Shown here: piece after piece, positions 49,190 through 61,379 of the stretch
Numbering within the stretch: the first letter of the stretch is position 1
Layout of the letters: each line of letters starts with the position of its first letter
NCBI GenBank assembly: GCA_029582155.1
Contig: CM055895.1
Coordinates: forward strand, 18,094,787-18,158,786
DNA length: 64,000 nt
Direction: 5' to 3'
Origin: Panopea generosa
Taxonomy: Eukaryota; Mollusca; Bivalvia; Adapedonta; Hiatellidae
Program-made: the position numbers and the translations under genes
The notes under the pieces: generated by a model
The model's database searches: none
The model's input: the letters and a program-made list of their open reading frames with translations, nothing else
What the model was told of the DNA's origin: nothing

Positions 49190-51605
49190 ACTTGCTTCTT
49201 TGCGGAGACTTGAATGCTCATACCTCAGATTGTCCCGATTTCGTGTTAGATGACAATAATGTACATTTGAATTATTTACAAGATTATTGCATCGATTCAG
49301 ATATGAAATGATATTCACAAGATATTGGTCGTTTAAATGATAATGGTAAAATGTTAGTGAATCTATGCAAACAAACTGGTCTTCGTATTTTAAACGGACG
49401 AGTTGGAAATGATAATTACATTGGCCGTTACACATTTATCGGACATACAGGCTCGGATGTCGTGGATTATTCAATTGGTACACAAAATGTTTTATTTTTT
49501 ATTGACATGTTTACAGAAACTGGTCCTAACATATCGGATCACTGCCTAATTGATTTAACGTTTGTGTTCAACAAAAAACATGGCTACTAACGGTATACCT
49601 GAGAATAATATAAAAAAAAACGCAAGTCAGTTTGTTACAAGTAAATATGTGTGGATTAATGAACATATCAATGAATATATTGGTGGTTTACCCTCTTAAG
49701 AAAACATTGCTAAACTTGATGATTTTAAGGATAATGTTGCAAAGTCTGCATGTCAAAGTGACATTGATTTGTGCGTGAGAGAAGTAGCTTATGTAATAAA
49801 TGGAGTAGCGTTCTCTTTGTTTAAACGTACTTTCAATAAATATACAATCATGTAATACAACTGACCAATTAGTAAACAACAACGATAAAAGTTGGTATAC
49901 AGATGAATGTTATCAAAAGAGATGTTACTTTTATGAAATGTTGAATATACGTATAGATGTAATAAAGCTAAAATGGTTAGTGCTAGATCAGAGTGTTAAA
50001 CATGTATTCGAAGGTGTGGGACTGAACATGATAAACAGGAAACAATTATATTGGTGGAAGCTAAACATAAAAATGCTAAATTATACTGGTATATGCTTAA
50101 ATATGTGCCGGAGTTAAACAGTCAGATATTCCATTTGATTCATTTGAGAAGTATTTCAGATCTGTTAATAACCCAAGCGATCACCTTTTTTACACTGGAC
50201 GGAGATATATTGTACTTTATTGAACGGTATGAGCATAATGAGTTCAATATTATGTTTGAAGATTTAGTAAGCAGCTTTACTTAAAGCAATTAGCAAGCTT
50301 GATTCTAATAAAAGTGGCGGACCAGATAGGTATTTAGACGAAAAACTAGTATTAACACATTTACTGTCGTTTTTTAATAAAAAAATTGAAATAGAATATT
50401 TTTCAGATGGTTGGTCTGATGGATTTGTCATACCTCTTCATAAAAAAGGGAGTATTAACGATGAAAACTGATGATAATAACAGATTTAGTACTTTAGGAA
50501 AACTATGTACATGCATATTAAAAAATAGGTTACAATATTGGACTGAACATTATTCGGTATATATTGGGGCCCAAGCAGGTTTTAGATCCAATATGGGAAC
50601 AACATATAACGTTTTGTATTACACTGGCTATTCACACAAATGTTGAGTAGCACCACTACTATGTTGCGCTTTTATTGCCTTAAGTGAAGCTTTTGATCAT
50701 ATTATAAGAGAAAAACACGGTCAAAGTTAATAAAACTTGGTATACGAGGGGAAATGTAAGTTATAATTCGATCAATTTATTCATCTATTAAATCAAGAGT
50801 GAAACATTGCAATCAACTTAGTAATACATTTTATGCATGGTGGGAGTTAGGCAGGGTGAATGCTTATCTCCCCTTTTGTTTTCAATGTTTTGAATGATAT
50901 TGAAGATGTTTTATAAAATATGGGTTTGATGGTATATATGTGTACATTATTTTTAGTGTTAAATGCGGATGATATAATAATATTTGCTGACAAAAGTGAT
51001 GATTTGCGAAGCGGCTTGAATATTTTATCACAGTACTGTAAAGGATGGATTTTAAGTGTTAATACGCCGAAAACTAAAATCATGATTTCTAGAAAAGAAG
51101 GTAGATTACCTCAAAATCTCTTATTTTATTATAATACTAAAGAAATATAAGTAAGTTTGTTTATTTGGGCATTGATTTTACAGTAGGTGGTTCTTACGCA
51201 GAGGCACAGAATACACTTAGTGGTCAGGCATTAAAAGTTATTTTTACAATGAATAAATACTTATATAAGTTCACTAATATACCGTTAGACATAGATAACG
51301 TTTATTCGACAAAATTAAAGCGCCAATCCTAAAGTATGTGAGTGAAGTTTGTGGTTTTAATAAATGAAACAAGTAGACACCATTCATTTACAATTTTGTA
51401 AGCGCTTATTGGGAGTAAAGAAAAAGAAACAAGTAGACACCATTCATTTACAATGCTGTAAGCGCTTACTGGGAGTAAAGAAAAAGAAACAAGTAGACAC
51501 CATTCATTTACAATTCTGTCAGCGCTTATTGGGAGTAAAGAAAAAGGAACAAAACTATTGTTTGTTTATGGAGAACTGGGTACGATGCATTTTCAAATCT
51601 TAAGT
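49190..51605 (+). pseudogene. Decayed LINE ORF2 (endonuclease + reverse transcriptase)
   Basis: Broken frames on the plus strand carry LINE motifs in the right order: LLCGDLNAHTSD and SDHCLIDL (endonuclease), SKLDSNKSGGPD, GWSDGFVIPLHKKGSIND, GAQAGFRSNMGTTYN, GVRQGECLSPLLFS, NADDIIIFADKSDDL and FVYLGIDF (reverse transcriptase). Multiple stops and frameshifts show it is dead. It belongs to a family related to, but distinct from, the LINE at 4400. Within 51362-51545 a 60-bp segment coding QVDTIHLQFCKRLLGVKKK is present three times in frame. No clear 3' end was found; related sequence may run on towards 52200. Confidence 0.85.
51362..51545 (+). repeat. 60-bp tandem triplication inside LINE pseudogene
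   Basis: Three consecutive 60-bp copies, each coding (K)QVDTIHLQFCKRLLGVKKK with one or two differences. They correspond to the single VIERIHLKFCKRLL segment of the intact LINE. The repeats keep frame because 60 is a multiple of three. Confidence 0.9.
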
Positions 51606-52574
51606 AAATTTTTTTAAAGACAAATGAGAAAAGGTACACTAAAAAGGTTTATCTGGTGTTAAAAAGCGATGTAGAAAATAACTCAAATAAGAAAATTGGA
51701 GTTCGTTATTAAAAACTTGCTCTGTAATCTTAAATTTTATGCGGCTTTTACTAGTACGGATTTTTTTTTAATTTAAAGTATTTAAATATGGTTGAAACAT
51801 AAAGTTTGATATATAAAATGTAGCTCTACTAGAATCGATGAGTCTGCCAGACCAGTTTGGTACAAATTGATCTTTAATTGTTTGTTTAACATTGCATAAA
51901 TACAGGCTGAAATTAAAAACACAATGAATTATTGTTGCTTATAGTGATGCTAGATGCTTCAACCGACACCTAATGATTACGCCGCATATCGAGATAGATA
52001 AAATAAATGACACTGCAAAACATGACAAAATATACATTGGATGCCCATTCCCGTGGTCAAAACCATCTAATCTTCGTGTGTGTTTTACCCCATCACCTCA
52101 TATTTTACCGTAATTGTCAAGCATTTCATCAATACTGTTCAACTCTTGTTCGTCTGCTGAAACCACAGACGGCATATTTTATATTATATAATAATGATAA
52201 CATAGGTATATAAACCTAAACTTTATCTGCAGACACCTTAATAGTTTTTGGTAATTTTGTAAAATTGGTTCTATTGGAATAGCGACACATGACGCAGTAC
52301 TTTAAAGGCTTTGTTTAAAGAAAATATATATTTATATATAAAATATTTAAAAAAATATAATTATTTTATTTACCACTGAAAAAAAAGTGTTTGACAGGTC
52401 GATTTTGTACCGGAACTTGATGTAATATGTTGAAAATAGCAATCCTACAAAATTTACATTCAGATATTGCAAGATAATTATTTTTCGTCGATACATGTAT
52501 ATATAAAAATTGCTGTAAAATAAGCAGATTAACTAAACGAATGTTTAAAAGTGAACCAACTTTATTCACCACTG

Positions 52575-53345
52575 ATCAAAACAAGAGCTGTCGGAGGGAC
52601 AGCGTGCTCGACAATTTCGATGCTGTTCAAAAACAACAGCTTTTTCAAGAAATAAGTACCAAATGGAAGACAATTAAAACTCAGGGGTAATAAAATTAAG
52701 CTATAGTTATTGTTTGTCTGTTAAAAATAAATTAGAAAAAAAATCATCAACATTATTTATCATTTTTCATTGTCAACAGTTAATGTTTTTTTGTTTTTTT
52801 TGAAAACAACAAAGTGAATGGATGTCTTGTATTGCCTTGATATTATTTAATTCAACTTTTGTCAATTATACTACAAACTTTAACCTGCTAAAAAACAAAA
52901 TTTCTCAGTCTGAAAGGGCAATAACTCTGTAAAACTGTAACTCATAATTATGGTTCTCATCTCTGTGCGTTCTGTTGATGATACTGAACACACATGTGAA
53001 GTTCCATTCATATCCGTAAATGTGCCAAAATGCAACCAAGAATAACGGTTCTTGTCTAAAAACGGCCGTACCTCTGCCAAAATGCAACCCAAAGTTATGG
53101 TTCTTATCTCTGTGTGTTTCATTGGTGATGTCCAATAAGTGGTTGCATAGATATCTTATCTGATAAAAAACTTTGACCTGAAAAGTTTAGTCAATAAAGG
53201 GCCGCAACTGTGCCAAAATGCAACCCAGAGTTATGGTTCTTGTCTCTGTGTGTTCCAATGATGATGCTTAACACATATGTGAAGCTTTTTTCATATCGAA
53301 TTAGTGGTTGCATAGATATCTTACCACATAAAACACTTTAACCTG
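52575..53345. repeat. Dispersed bivalve-type repeat with internal duplications
   Basis: Starts ACAAGAGCTGTCGGAGGGAC. It then has three diverged copies of TGCCAAAATGCAACCCAGAG, GTTATGGTTCTTGTCTCTGT and TTGCATAGATATCTTA blocks. Resembles repeats I recall from several bivalves. No coding content. Confidence 0.55.
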
Positions 53346-54325
53346 AAAAAAAGTTGATTCCCCATTACTTGAATTATACACGAGATACAATGGTGGCAAA
53401 CACAAAAGCGAGAACATTGAACTCTTGGTCGCTAATTTCCTTATACAAACTTCTGCAAGAAGACACGATGTACAGACGAATCGTTCGCTCTGTTGTAAGG
53501 AATAAGTAAATATACTTCATATAAAAATATGGCGCGTTGGCCCTAACGGGACACCGTCCCAAAGGGACACCGTACATTGTTCATTTTGATAAGTGTACAT
53601 ATAAAAATACATTTGTTCCAGGCACCAGGCGACATGAGTGCCGATCACGTGCATTTCTGCACTGACTATCGTATATCGCAAAGGAAAACCGAGGATAGAG
53701 ACGCTCGCGAGCAATTAATAACAAACATAAGGTGAACTAATACGACACACGCTCATGGAAAATACCGGGTGAAAAATACTGTTAGAGAAACGTGCAGGGG
53801 TAATAAACAATAGGCGTACAGAAAGGTTAATTACAACAGACTGCGTCAGTCTGTTACAGATATACACTAAGAACAGGTCTAACAATACTTGTTGTTTTTA
53901 TGTTACCAAATGGCATGTAACTAAAGACACATGGAACCAATGTGGTGTTCGGTGGGAAAATAGCATTGGATTTGAACACAGATAACATTTTTGCTAAAAA
54001 CTTTGAACCGATAACGATTGATTAGTTCGCTTTTTTTATTTGGATAAATGGAACAAAGCCCAAATAATAAAACCGTTTTAAATGTTTGAAATTTATGCGA
54101 AGTAATTCATTGCTTGAATACGCTGACGCAGGAATATAAGTGGAATCGTCATCTGAAATACACGTAAGAAAACGTCGCTATTGTGGCCCATGCTCAGTCC
54201 GCCATTGAGACCAGCGGATATTATACTGGACTAGAAATGTTTGAGTCAGTAACATGACAACACGCATTACTTTGCTATAAAGCAAGCATGCAATGGAGGT
54301 CGATAGATATAAATGTCACTGCTTA

Positions 54326-54728
54326 AGGGCCTCTCACACACTACCGATGTACCTCGCCGAGACTAAACCGGAGCAAAAAATTAATAACGGCGAGAAAATC
54401 GGTGGAGCTCCGGCGAGAAAACCGCCGATTCACTACGGGGCGCTACCGGTGCTCTACCGACATTAACGAAATCATACCGGAGTACTGCCGTTGTAGTCCC
54501 GTTGCTCGCTCCGACGGAAATTTTTGAGCATGTTCAAAAATTTCTACCGTCGCCTGCCGTTACTAAATTTGTTTGCCGATGTTCTGACGATGTCCTGACG
54601 ATGTATTACCGTTCTTTGGCGGTGTGATACCGTTGCGCTGCCGTACTAGTACTGATCCCCGAAAATCGCCAAATTTTCTGCTCTGGTATAGCTCCGGCGA
54701 CCCAAATCGGCTAGCTGTGACAGGCCCT
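54326..54728. mobile_element. Harbinger-like MITE with TTA duplication
   Basis: 403-bp, unusually GC-rich element just downstream of the proline-rich exon. Termini AGGGCCTCTCACAC and the inverted TGTGACAGGCCCT pair as about 13-bp inverted repeats. It is flanked by TTA at 54323-54325 and 54729-54731. The three-base TTA target and GGGCC terminus suit PIF/Harbinger; a TTAA-type family is an alternative. The interior is rich in short CG-containing inverted motifs and has no coding frame. Confidence 0.75.
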
Positions 54729-54784
54729 TTAATCTGATTCTATACATGAAAGAACAAAACAAATTCTTTATGATTAAAACTTAC

Positions 54785-56040
54785 TTTTGGATAATCCAAG
54801 AGGAGAGGAGATATCACTATACGCCTCTGACCTGTCCGGGGACCCGGGAATACCACTATCCTCGCCGGGCGCAAACATGACCTTAGGGGCGAACACAGGC
54901 AAGTGGTCCGGGCGATGGCGATGGTGGTCCGGTTCATCGTAGTTTTGCATGGGCGTGGAGGAATGTCCCGGACGGAATTTCTTTGGAGATGGGATAGATA
55001 TTCGATGTTGTTGTTCTGGATGCAACGCTATCGGCATAGGAGGTGGTGGTGGCGCCGGTTTAACATTTGGCTGCTGCGGCGGTCGTATCATGCCAGGATG
55101 ATGAAATGCCGATCCCGCTACTGGCTGCTCCGATAGGTCGAATGGAATCGGTGACGGTGAAGGTGTAAGCGGTTTAGGCGGAACAGGTGGTGGAACACGC
55201 TTTTGTGACGATGGTGGTTCAACAATTTTTGGTGGCGCCCACGTCGTTTTGGGGATTTCAAACATAGGGTAATTGGGATCGCTCACCTTTGGCGGTATAT
55301 ATTCTTTTCTACCTCTTGGGAACGTGTTACTTCCAAAGTTGTCCAATTTGAATTTAGGTACAGTTTCTGGGCCATGTCTGGCTTCCCATTTCGCTTGTTC
55401 GCTCATCAAAATCGGATCCATGTTCTCTTTGCTCCCATTGTCTTTCTTTATTTTTGACTCAGATTGACTACGTGCAGGAGGTTCTTGAGGAGGGGCCACA
55501 GGGGATGGGGAGGCGCTTCTCGGAGGCCAGACGACGGGCAACTTTGACGGAGTCTGGTTCTCTGAAACGTTTGATTGCACAGTAACAGTTGCTTGTATCT
55601 GCGACGGAGGTTGCCACATAAGCGGCGACCTCTTCGGTGACACTGAATGACTTGGGGATATAAATGATTGCACATTCGACTGACTCTGAGCAGGCGACAG
55701 TGATTTCGGTTGCCACATAAGTGGTGACCGGTTTGGTGAACGACTAATATGACCGCCAGATGGAATATTTTCATGACTAGGGACAGGGGAAAGTCCGCCA
55801 GGATATCTTGTAATTCGTTTTTCTGTTACGGTTTTCGTTATTTTTTTCCCAATAGGTGATTTCGTTACAAATTCTTCTGTGTGAACATCGGTCCGAGTGT
55901 TTCCCTCCGTTGCAGTGAAATTAGCACGAGCAGACGACACAAGACCCGGCCCTGCGTTTTCGTAACCGGAAACCATAGGAATGATACGTGGTTGTCTTTG
56001 AGGGTCAAGAGGACGCGATGCACCTTGGCCGGAAGTTGGT
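54785..56040 (-). CDS. SYNPO2L-like: Exon: long proline/serine-rich region
   Basis: 1256-nt exon, phase 2 in and phase 1 out; acceptor TTTTTTTCTAG before 56040, donor GTAAGT after 54785. It encodes about 418 residues of disordered, Pro/Ser-rich protein. Numbering runs from the first PDZ-exon residue. The exon opens with an IIPMV stretch (about 69-73), as in vertebrate SYNPO2L. It contains RSPLMWQP twice (about 155-162 and 188-195), related W-P motifs VVWPP (220-224) and TTWAPP (316-321), a class II-like SH3 ligand PPPVPPKP (334-341) and a polyproline run (380-385) that could bind profilin or EVH1 domains. It ends GLSK, leading into KKLFSDSAFY of the next exon. Composition is clearly richer in G+C than the flanking introns. 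The binding partners are inferences from motifs only. Confidence 0.85.
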
Positions 56041-58205
56041 CTAGAAAAAAAAAAAGAAAAGCAAACTATTAATTGGTAAAAATAATCGAAGTCTTATGTT
56101 TCGTTTTTGTTATCTATGTTTCATTTTGGGTAGTTATTCAGTGCCATTGACATATGACGTGTCGATTCCAGAGTCCGTTGTGTTCAAGCTTCACTATATT
56201 TTGTAAATGTATTGCATGGCGTTAAAATATGGAAGCGTTCAGCACGTAAGTTTTATTTATATCTTGGCGTGTTTTCTTAAGACAGTATTTACAAGCGCTG
56301 CCGTGATGAAGATTAATGCTGCGTAAAATAATACACAATATAATACACCAGCCGATCGTGTTCGGATCCGCCATTACCAGAACTGCGGACGTACAATGAA
56401 TGCTGCAAAACAGTAGACTGTGTTCGTTTATATGACTTGGATTTTATGACATTGTTGTTAAGAAATAACTAGACATACAGTCTTATTTGTAGAGATAACA
56501 TGGAATTGTCATTTTTGCATGTAGTTCAACAAGTGGTTAATTTATTTTTAGCCAAAATAATGGTATATATTCAAAATATAATTATCAAGAGTCCTCTTTG
56601 ATGTATTTCATCCTTGTTGCCATCTGATGAGACCCATTTATTTACAGGCAAAGACATGTATGCATACTAACATGTATATAGGACTTGGGCCGGGGACCAG
56701 GAGTTCAAAAATAGTTCCATATATATTCTTGGTTTATGTTGAAATGTAGATTTGCATGGATACTATAATTTCCTAGAGGCATAGTACTACCATTGCAAAA
56801 CAGGAAGTGCTTCCGTGGGGTAGTCGCATAATTACTGCAATAAGTAATTCTGGTTTATTTTACTCGAAAAATGCATTTTCACATTTTATTTGTCATTCTT
56901 TTTGGTTTGGGTGGCATTGTTCATCTATTTGGAACATTTCAGAAGCAATGGCATGTTTGAATTGTGAATTAAGAAAAAAAAATGGAACTGGGGGTAGGAA
57001 TACAATTTTCGGAAGTTTACTTTCGTTTTTTTTTCAACGTTATAAACACGTGACAAAAATATTTTATGACCCATACTTTTCTCATTATATTTTGGTAGTG
57101 GTTGACAAACACAAATATGCAAGTTTCATTTTGGTCTCTCTACGAATGGCATGCATGCAAACCTTTTTTTACTATAGAATAAAGAACAAAAAATCAATGA
57201 AAGCTAGCACCTAGAGAATGATGCAAAATTGATTGAAAACCAATTTCATTAAAATCAAATTTACTATGAGCGTCCTTATAGTATGGAAGCTTAAAAGTTG
57301 ATCTGATTTTATGCGACTGAGTGAAGACCTAGCTATAACAAGCAGGTGGGACTACTTCTTAGACGATGATAAGTTTACATAATTTAGCTTATTTCACCCT
57401 GCATGTTGAAATATTGACCCCTACTTTCACTTTGTGAAATATAGTGAAAATATTTTTGTTCTGCTTGAACTGAATATGAATTCCTGATTCACACGCAGTT
57501 TAGAGTATCATGGAAGGTGCCACTGTGTATAGAGCTAATATTTCTGTCAACGTGAAGTTAATGGTGGACAGGTTCCTGCATAACGTAAACCTGATTAAAA
57601 CAACACCCTGAAAAAAGTTCATATTTCCACTTCAAACACACGTGGTGCCAACGGCGGCAGTTTCATGTGATATTGAGACGGCGTTTAAACTTCTTCCCAA
57701 CAAAGACCCCAAGGACTTGTATAGAAGGATAGGAAACTTGTATCTGCTGACAAAATGTTGATGAAACGGCACGTGAAGGATTCATAATTTGCAAATTAAT
57801 CATTCATAATCCACAGGCAACTGTTTTATTGTATATAAACTGTAAATTGTATGTAATCTTAGATGTTTAAACATGTTTCGATCACACAAAATGATCTTGA
57901 ATTGAAGATATTGAGGTTTGAAGTCAAAAGTATCGTAATTTGTCGTTATTTTAGCTGCAGTATACACATTTTGTAATCATAAACACAAATTTCCGGGAAT
58001 GGTATTGTTTTAATGACAATTTCATTCTGCAGTGTAAGAATTTTGATCTGTGTTCCTGAGATGAATGGCAGTTAAGATAACTGAAAACGAGATACTGCGA
58101 TATATTGTGTGAATACGCGAGCGTTCACAAAATCTCAATCAATTGCCTCTCTATATAATTCCTTGATGGTATCTTATATAATTATATAATACAGAAAATA
58201 CTCAC
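56041..58205 (-). other. Intron 1 (between PDZ and proline-rich exons)
   Basis: About 2.2 kb with one dispersed repeat (56795-57200). A plus-strand stretch at 57650-57770 has codon-like composition (DIETAFKLLPNKDPKDLY) but cannot be assigned. Confidence 0.7.
56795..57200. repeat. Diverged dispersed repeat, partner of 16085-16590
   Basis: Second copy of the family, upstream of the proline-rich exon within the intron. ORFs here are not supported. Confidence 0.65.
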
Positions 58206-58357
58206 CTTACCACCTCAAAGATAATCTGGTCGCTTGCCATTTCGACGATATCCATGGCCGATTGATGTGACCTACCAGACATCTGGTAACCGTTTATGCT
58301 GACAACCACGTCGCCCTCTCTCAGGTCAGACTCGTGGGCGTGGCTTTTCTTCCGTAT
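58206..58357 (-). CDS. SYNPO2L-like: Exon: C-terminal half of PDZ domain
   Basis: This 152-nt exon reads IRKKSHAHESDLREGDVVVS, then INGYQMSGRSHQSAMDIVEM, and ends QIIFEVVR, with the last Arg codon split 2+1 across the intron. This is the second half of a PDZ fold. G-D-V-V-V-S-I-N-G is the usual LxxGDxxxxING turn and strand, HQSAMDIVEMA is the alpha-B helix whose first His can contact the ligand, and QIIFEVV is the last strand. The acceptor is TTTCATTTCCAG before 58357 and the donor is GTGAGT after 58206. The carboxylate-binding loop (GLGF-like) and first strands must lie on an upstream exon that was not found down to 64000. Vertebrate SYNPO2L, as I recall it, also breaks at this point in the PDZ. 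Confidence 0.85.
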
Positions 58358-58863
58358 CTGGAAATGAAAGACAGAAAAGTATAAATTGTGTTTTCATGAG
58401 AAACACTAACGTCTAGTTTTAATTTTGGATAAGCCCATATGCGAATTATATAATACTAGTAATCAGTTATAAAGATTAAAGTTTCTGAATATTTCGCTGT
58501 CCGTTTAGAGAAATAGTTTGAACGACGACCTACTGCGCATTCCGTCTGCGCATATACTCGTATCAAAAGGTTTTTAAATAAGACACAGACTTTAAATTGG
58601 CACTAGTATCTCTGTCCGGATTTAGTGGGCGGTTACAGGAAGTGTCGGTGAAATGGTCGGGACATTATACCATGTGTCTTCACTCGAGCTTCCAATCCGC
58701 ATATTATATAAGTACAGATCAATTAAATAAATTCTTGTTTTGTCATTATTCTCTGTCACAACTGTTAAAAGGGAATCTATGAATTGTCATCTAAAATTAA
58801 ATGCCTTAGTTGATTATTTAAAAAACCGTTGTAATTATACCAGTTTAAGTGTGTTTTGATGAA

Positions 58864-58873
58864 TATATATATA

Positions 58874-58905
<32 letters not shown>
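58864..58905. repeat. (TA)n microsatellite
   Basis: Nearly pure TA/ATATATAT run. Confidence 0.95.
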
Positions 58906-59724
58906 AAACATATACAATCAAACAGCTCAGAGGTTCTTATTATTGTGTTGTGTGTGTTTTCGAGTGTGCGTTTGTTTTGATTTGTTTTTAATAGTGTTAA
59001 AAGCCATGTTCAGAATTTAACATTGCTATAGATGGTAAGAGTTGCTCTAAATAATGTTTTTCCATTTACTAAACAACAATATAAATCCAAACGATGACCA
59101 TTGTCTAAATATATCATAGAGTCATGAGGGAAAAATGGCTTCTACAAAAATACGTTTTATAATGTAAAATCACTTCAGTGTAGTATAACTTAGTATTTTC
59201 TTTAATATCTGACAAATCACTCTCATCTATGTACGTGATGCTTGCTCTGTTTTATTTTATCTTGTCATTTTAATGCACAATTCACCTTCACTAGAGGTTG
59301 TTCAATCCTCGCATCAGCTCATAAATCACTCTCGAAATACAAAGCATGTAACATGTGTTTGGCATCCATGTCTTCCCCTTCATGCCACGTTGGTTTCGTT
59401 GGAAGTTGTCAGAGGTTAGTTTTTCTATTATTTCAGAATCTTGTCTGAGAATAAATAAAGATTACGGACAAGCAGACGACCTTGAGTTAATGAACGAACA
59501 TAATAGATTATTAAGGGAATACATCTCGTATAAGTAACTGAGGAATCTTCAGTAATTCACGTCGAATATGCTGTTTTTTCTTTCTGATAAGTGTCCAATT
59601 TAAACCATTTAAAATGAAAGAATGACCACAAGGACTTGGGGAGTTTAATTAGGTGGTGTGTATGAAAATACAAAGAAATAAACACAATGCACATTTATAT
59701 ATATATATAAATACTTTAAATATG

Positions 59725-59992
<268 letters not shown>

Positions 59993-60967
59993 GGGTGAAT
60001 GGGGTAATAGTCTTACCAGATACCAGATGAAACTGAGATATCGGTCATAAAGTTAAGCGTAAAAAGGGCCATTATTATGCCTAAATACCCCCGTTATGTC
60101 AGCGGTGGTAGTGAAGACACGTGTAAGTAAAGTAAATATTACTACGTAGATAAGAGCTTATACAACTTACAAAACAAAAGCTACGTCACCGATAACACCG
60201 GGACGGATATACAGCTCCCAGCTTCCTTAAAAAGGTTGAGGTAAAGGGACATTTCCTATGATTGATAACGGTTTTATACAAATCATGGTGTTTGTACAAA
60301 ATCGATGACATGTACAAGTTACAAAATATAACCCCTGCTGGCTGGAGCATTAATGCTATCTGGTACAACCTGTAAAGCATCAAGTACCGACAAGGCGTTC
60401 TGATACAGTTATAAGAATGTCATAATCAAATGCTTACAGGTATATCAAGGGATTACGCATACTGCACGAGAATAAAAAGCCATTCTGTTGCCTTGACAAC
60501 GGTGTAAATGTTTATTTGTGACTTGAACACGCTCCAATTTACGACTGGCTGCTGGTTTTCTATCAAAGCGTATTTGAAAGTCATATTGGAAGATAAAAAA
60601 AAGTTTTTTTTTGAGACATTAAAAGCATTTTGTTCCAATTAAACCATTTATTTATATTGAATCTGTTTTTGCAGATTGTAATTTACATTATTTTTTTTTA
60701 TTATACGTTTACCTAGTCTTAAAAAAAAAGTTTTATCTTGTATGATCTCATTCGAAATAGATTATTATGATGTATGTGAGTTATAGGGTAAAAGATCAAA
60801 GGAGTTGCCATTTTTACCGACATTATGATAAAAGTTAGCCTTTCTTTTTATTTTATTTCATTTCTAATAAAAAACATTTTTTTGTATCTGTGGTTTAACA
60901 TAAACCAAGTGGGCGGAGGATTTCAAGTGCTTATGCTTATTCCGTGCATATTTCCAAACAGAATGAA

Positions 60968-61262
60968 TAATTGATTGATTGCATATTTAGCGTCAGTTTG
61001 TGCCATCGAGGGTTAACAGGCGATCAGTTATCCTAACCATTGTTTCCTGGGATCCTGAAAGGTTAAACAGTACTCGAGCACAACCCATCTCCGCAAGTAA
61101 CTGATAACTTACCCACTTGAATCAGCGGTGAGAGACGAATGATAATGGGACACAATGTCATATATCAACCATCACGGAGACTGTTGCCGGGCGGGGATTT
61201 GAATTCACAACCCCTGGATTAACAATCAGACGCGTAATCGACTGAGCTAATTGAGCCCGGCC
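60968..61262 (-). mobile_element. Full-length SINE family 1 with TSD
   Basis: Complete inverted copy with tRNA-like head and (AATC)n tail. Flanking direct repeats CAGAATGAA occur at 60959-60967 and 61263-61271. Confidence 0.9.
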
Positions 61263-61379
61263 CAGAATGAAATTAGTAACGCTGTTACGTATATGTAACC
61301 CATATTTTGTTTCTTAAACCCAAAGTCCGCGGTGTTAGAAACCCTTAATAGCTTTAACAAAGTCATTTTAACCAGTACA

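Larger units (their letters stand above)
40217..54784 (-). other. Intron 2 of the synaptopodin-like gene
   Basis: About 14.6 kb. Holds SINEs of families 1 and 2 (one pair nested), a LINE 3' end, a TTAA MITE, the 30-bp and 21-bp arrays, the decayed LINE, a dispersed repeat and the Harbinger-like MITE. The stretches 44060-45150, 48220-49150 and 53350-54320 show nothing I can name. Confidence 0.7.
25372..58357 (-). other. SYNPO2L-like: Synaptopodin-2/SYNPO2L-like gene, 3' five exons (gene-level entry)
   Basis: Gene span from the second PDZ exon to the stop codon. Five exons join with compatible phases and give about 850 codons without a stop: 58206-58357, 54785-56040, 39404-40216, 35675-35719 and 25372-25658. 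Introns are about 2.2, 14.6, 3.7 and 10.0 kb. The order of parts fits the vertebrate SYNPO2/SYNPO2L plan: an N-terminal PDZ, an 'IPMV' stretch soon after it, a proline-rich disordered region, then two basic segments of the type G-x-x-x-F-x-K-R-x-x-R. Proteins of this family bind actin, alpha-actinin and filamin at Z-discs and stress fibres. That role here is inferred from family likeness. The start codon and first half of the PDZ are not in the window. Vertebrates have three paralogues (SYNPO, SYNPO2, SYNPO2L), so a molluscan gene would probably be co-orthologous to more than one. Confidence 0.82.

Noticed and set aside
55448-55774. ORFs of 82-108 codons in other frames over the proline-rich exon
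   Set aside because: Frame shadows of the real exon, whose splice phases and family motifs agree.
59286-59330. Possible upstream PDZ exon end (minus strand, IEQPLVK before GTGAAT)
   Set aside because: The ending looks like a PDZ strand before IRKKS, but a TGA lies in frame about a dozen codons upstream and no PWGFR-like motif precedes it.
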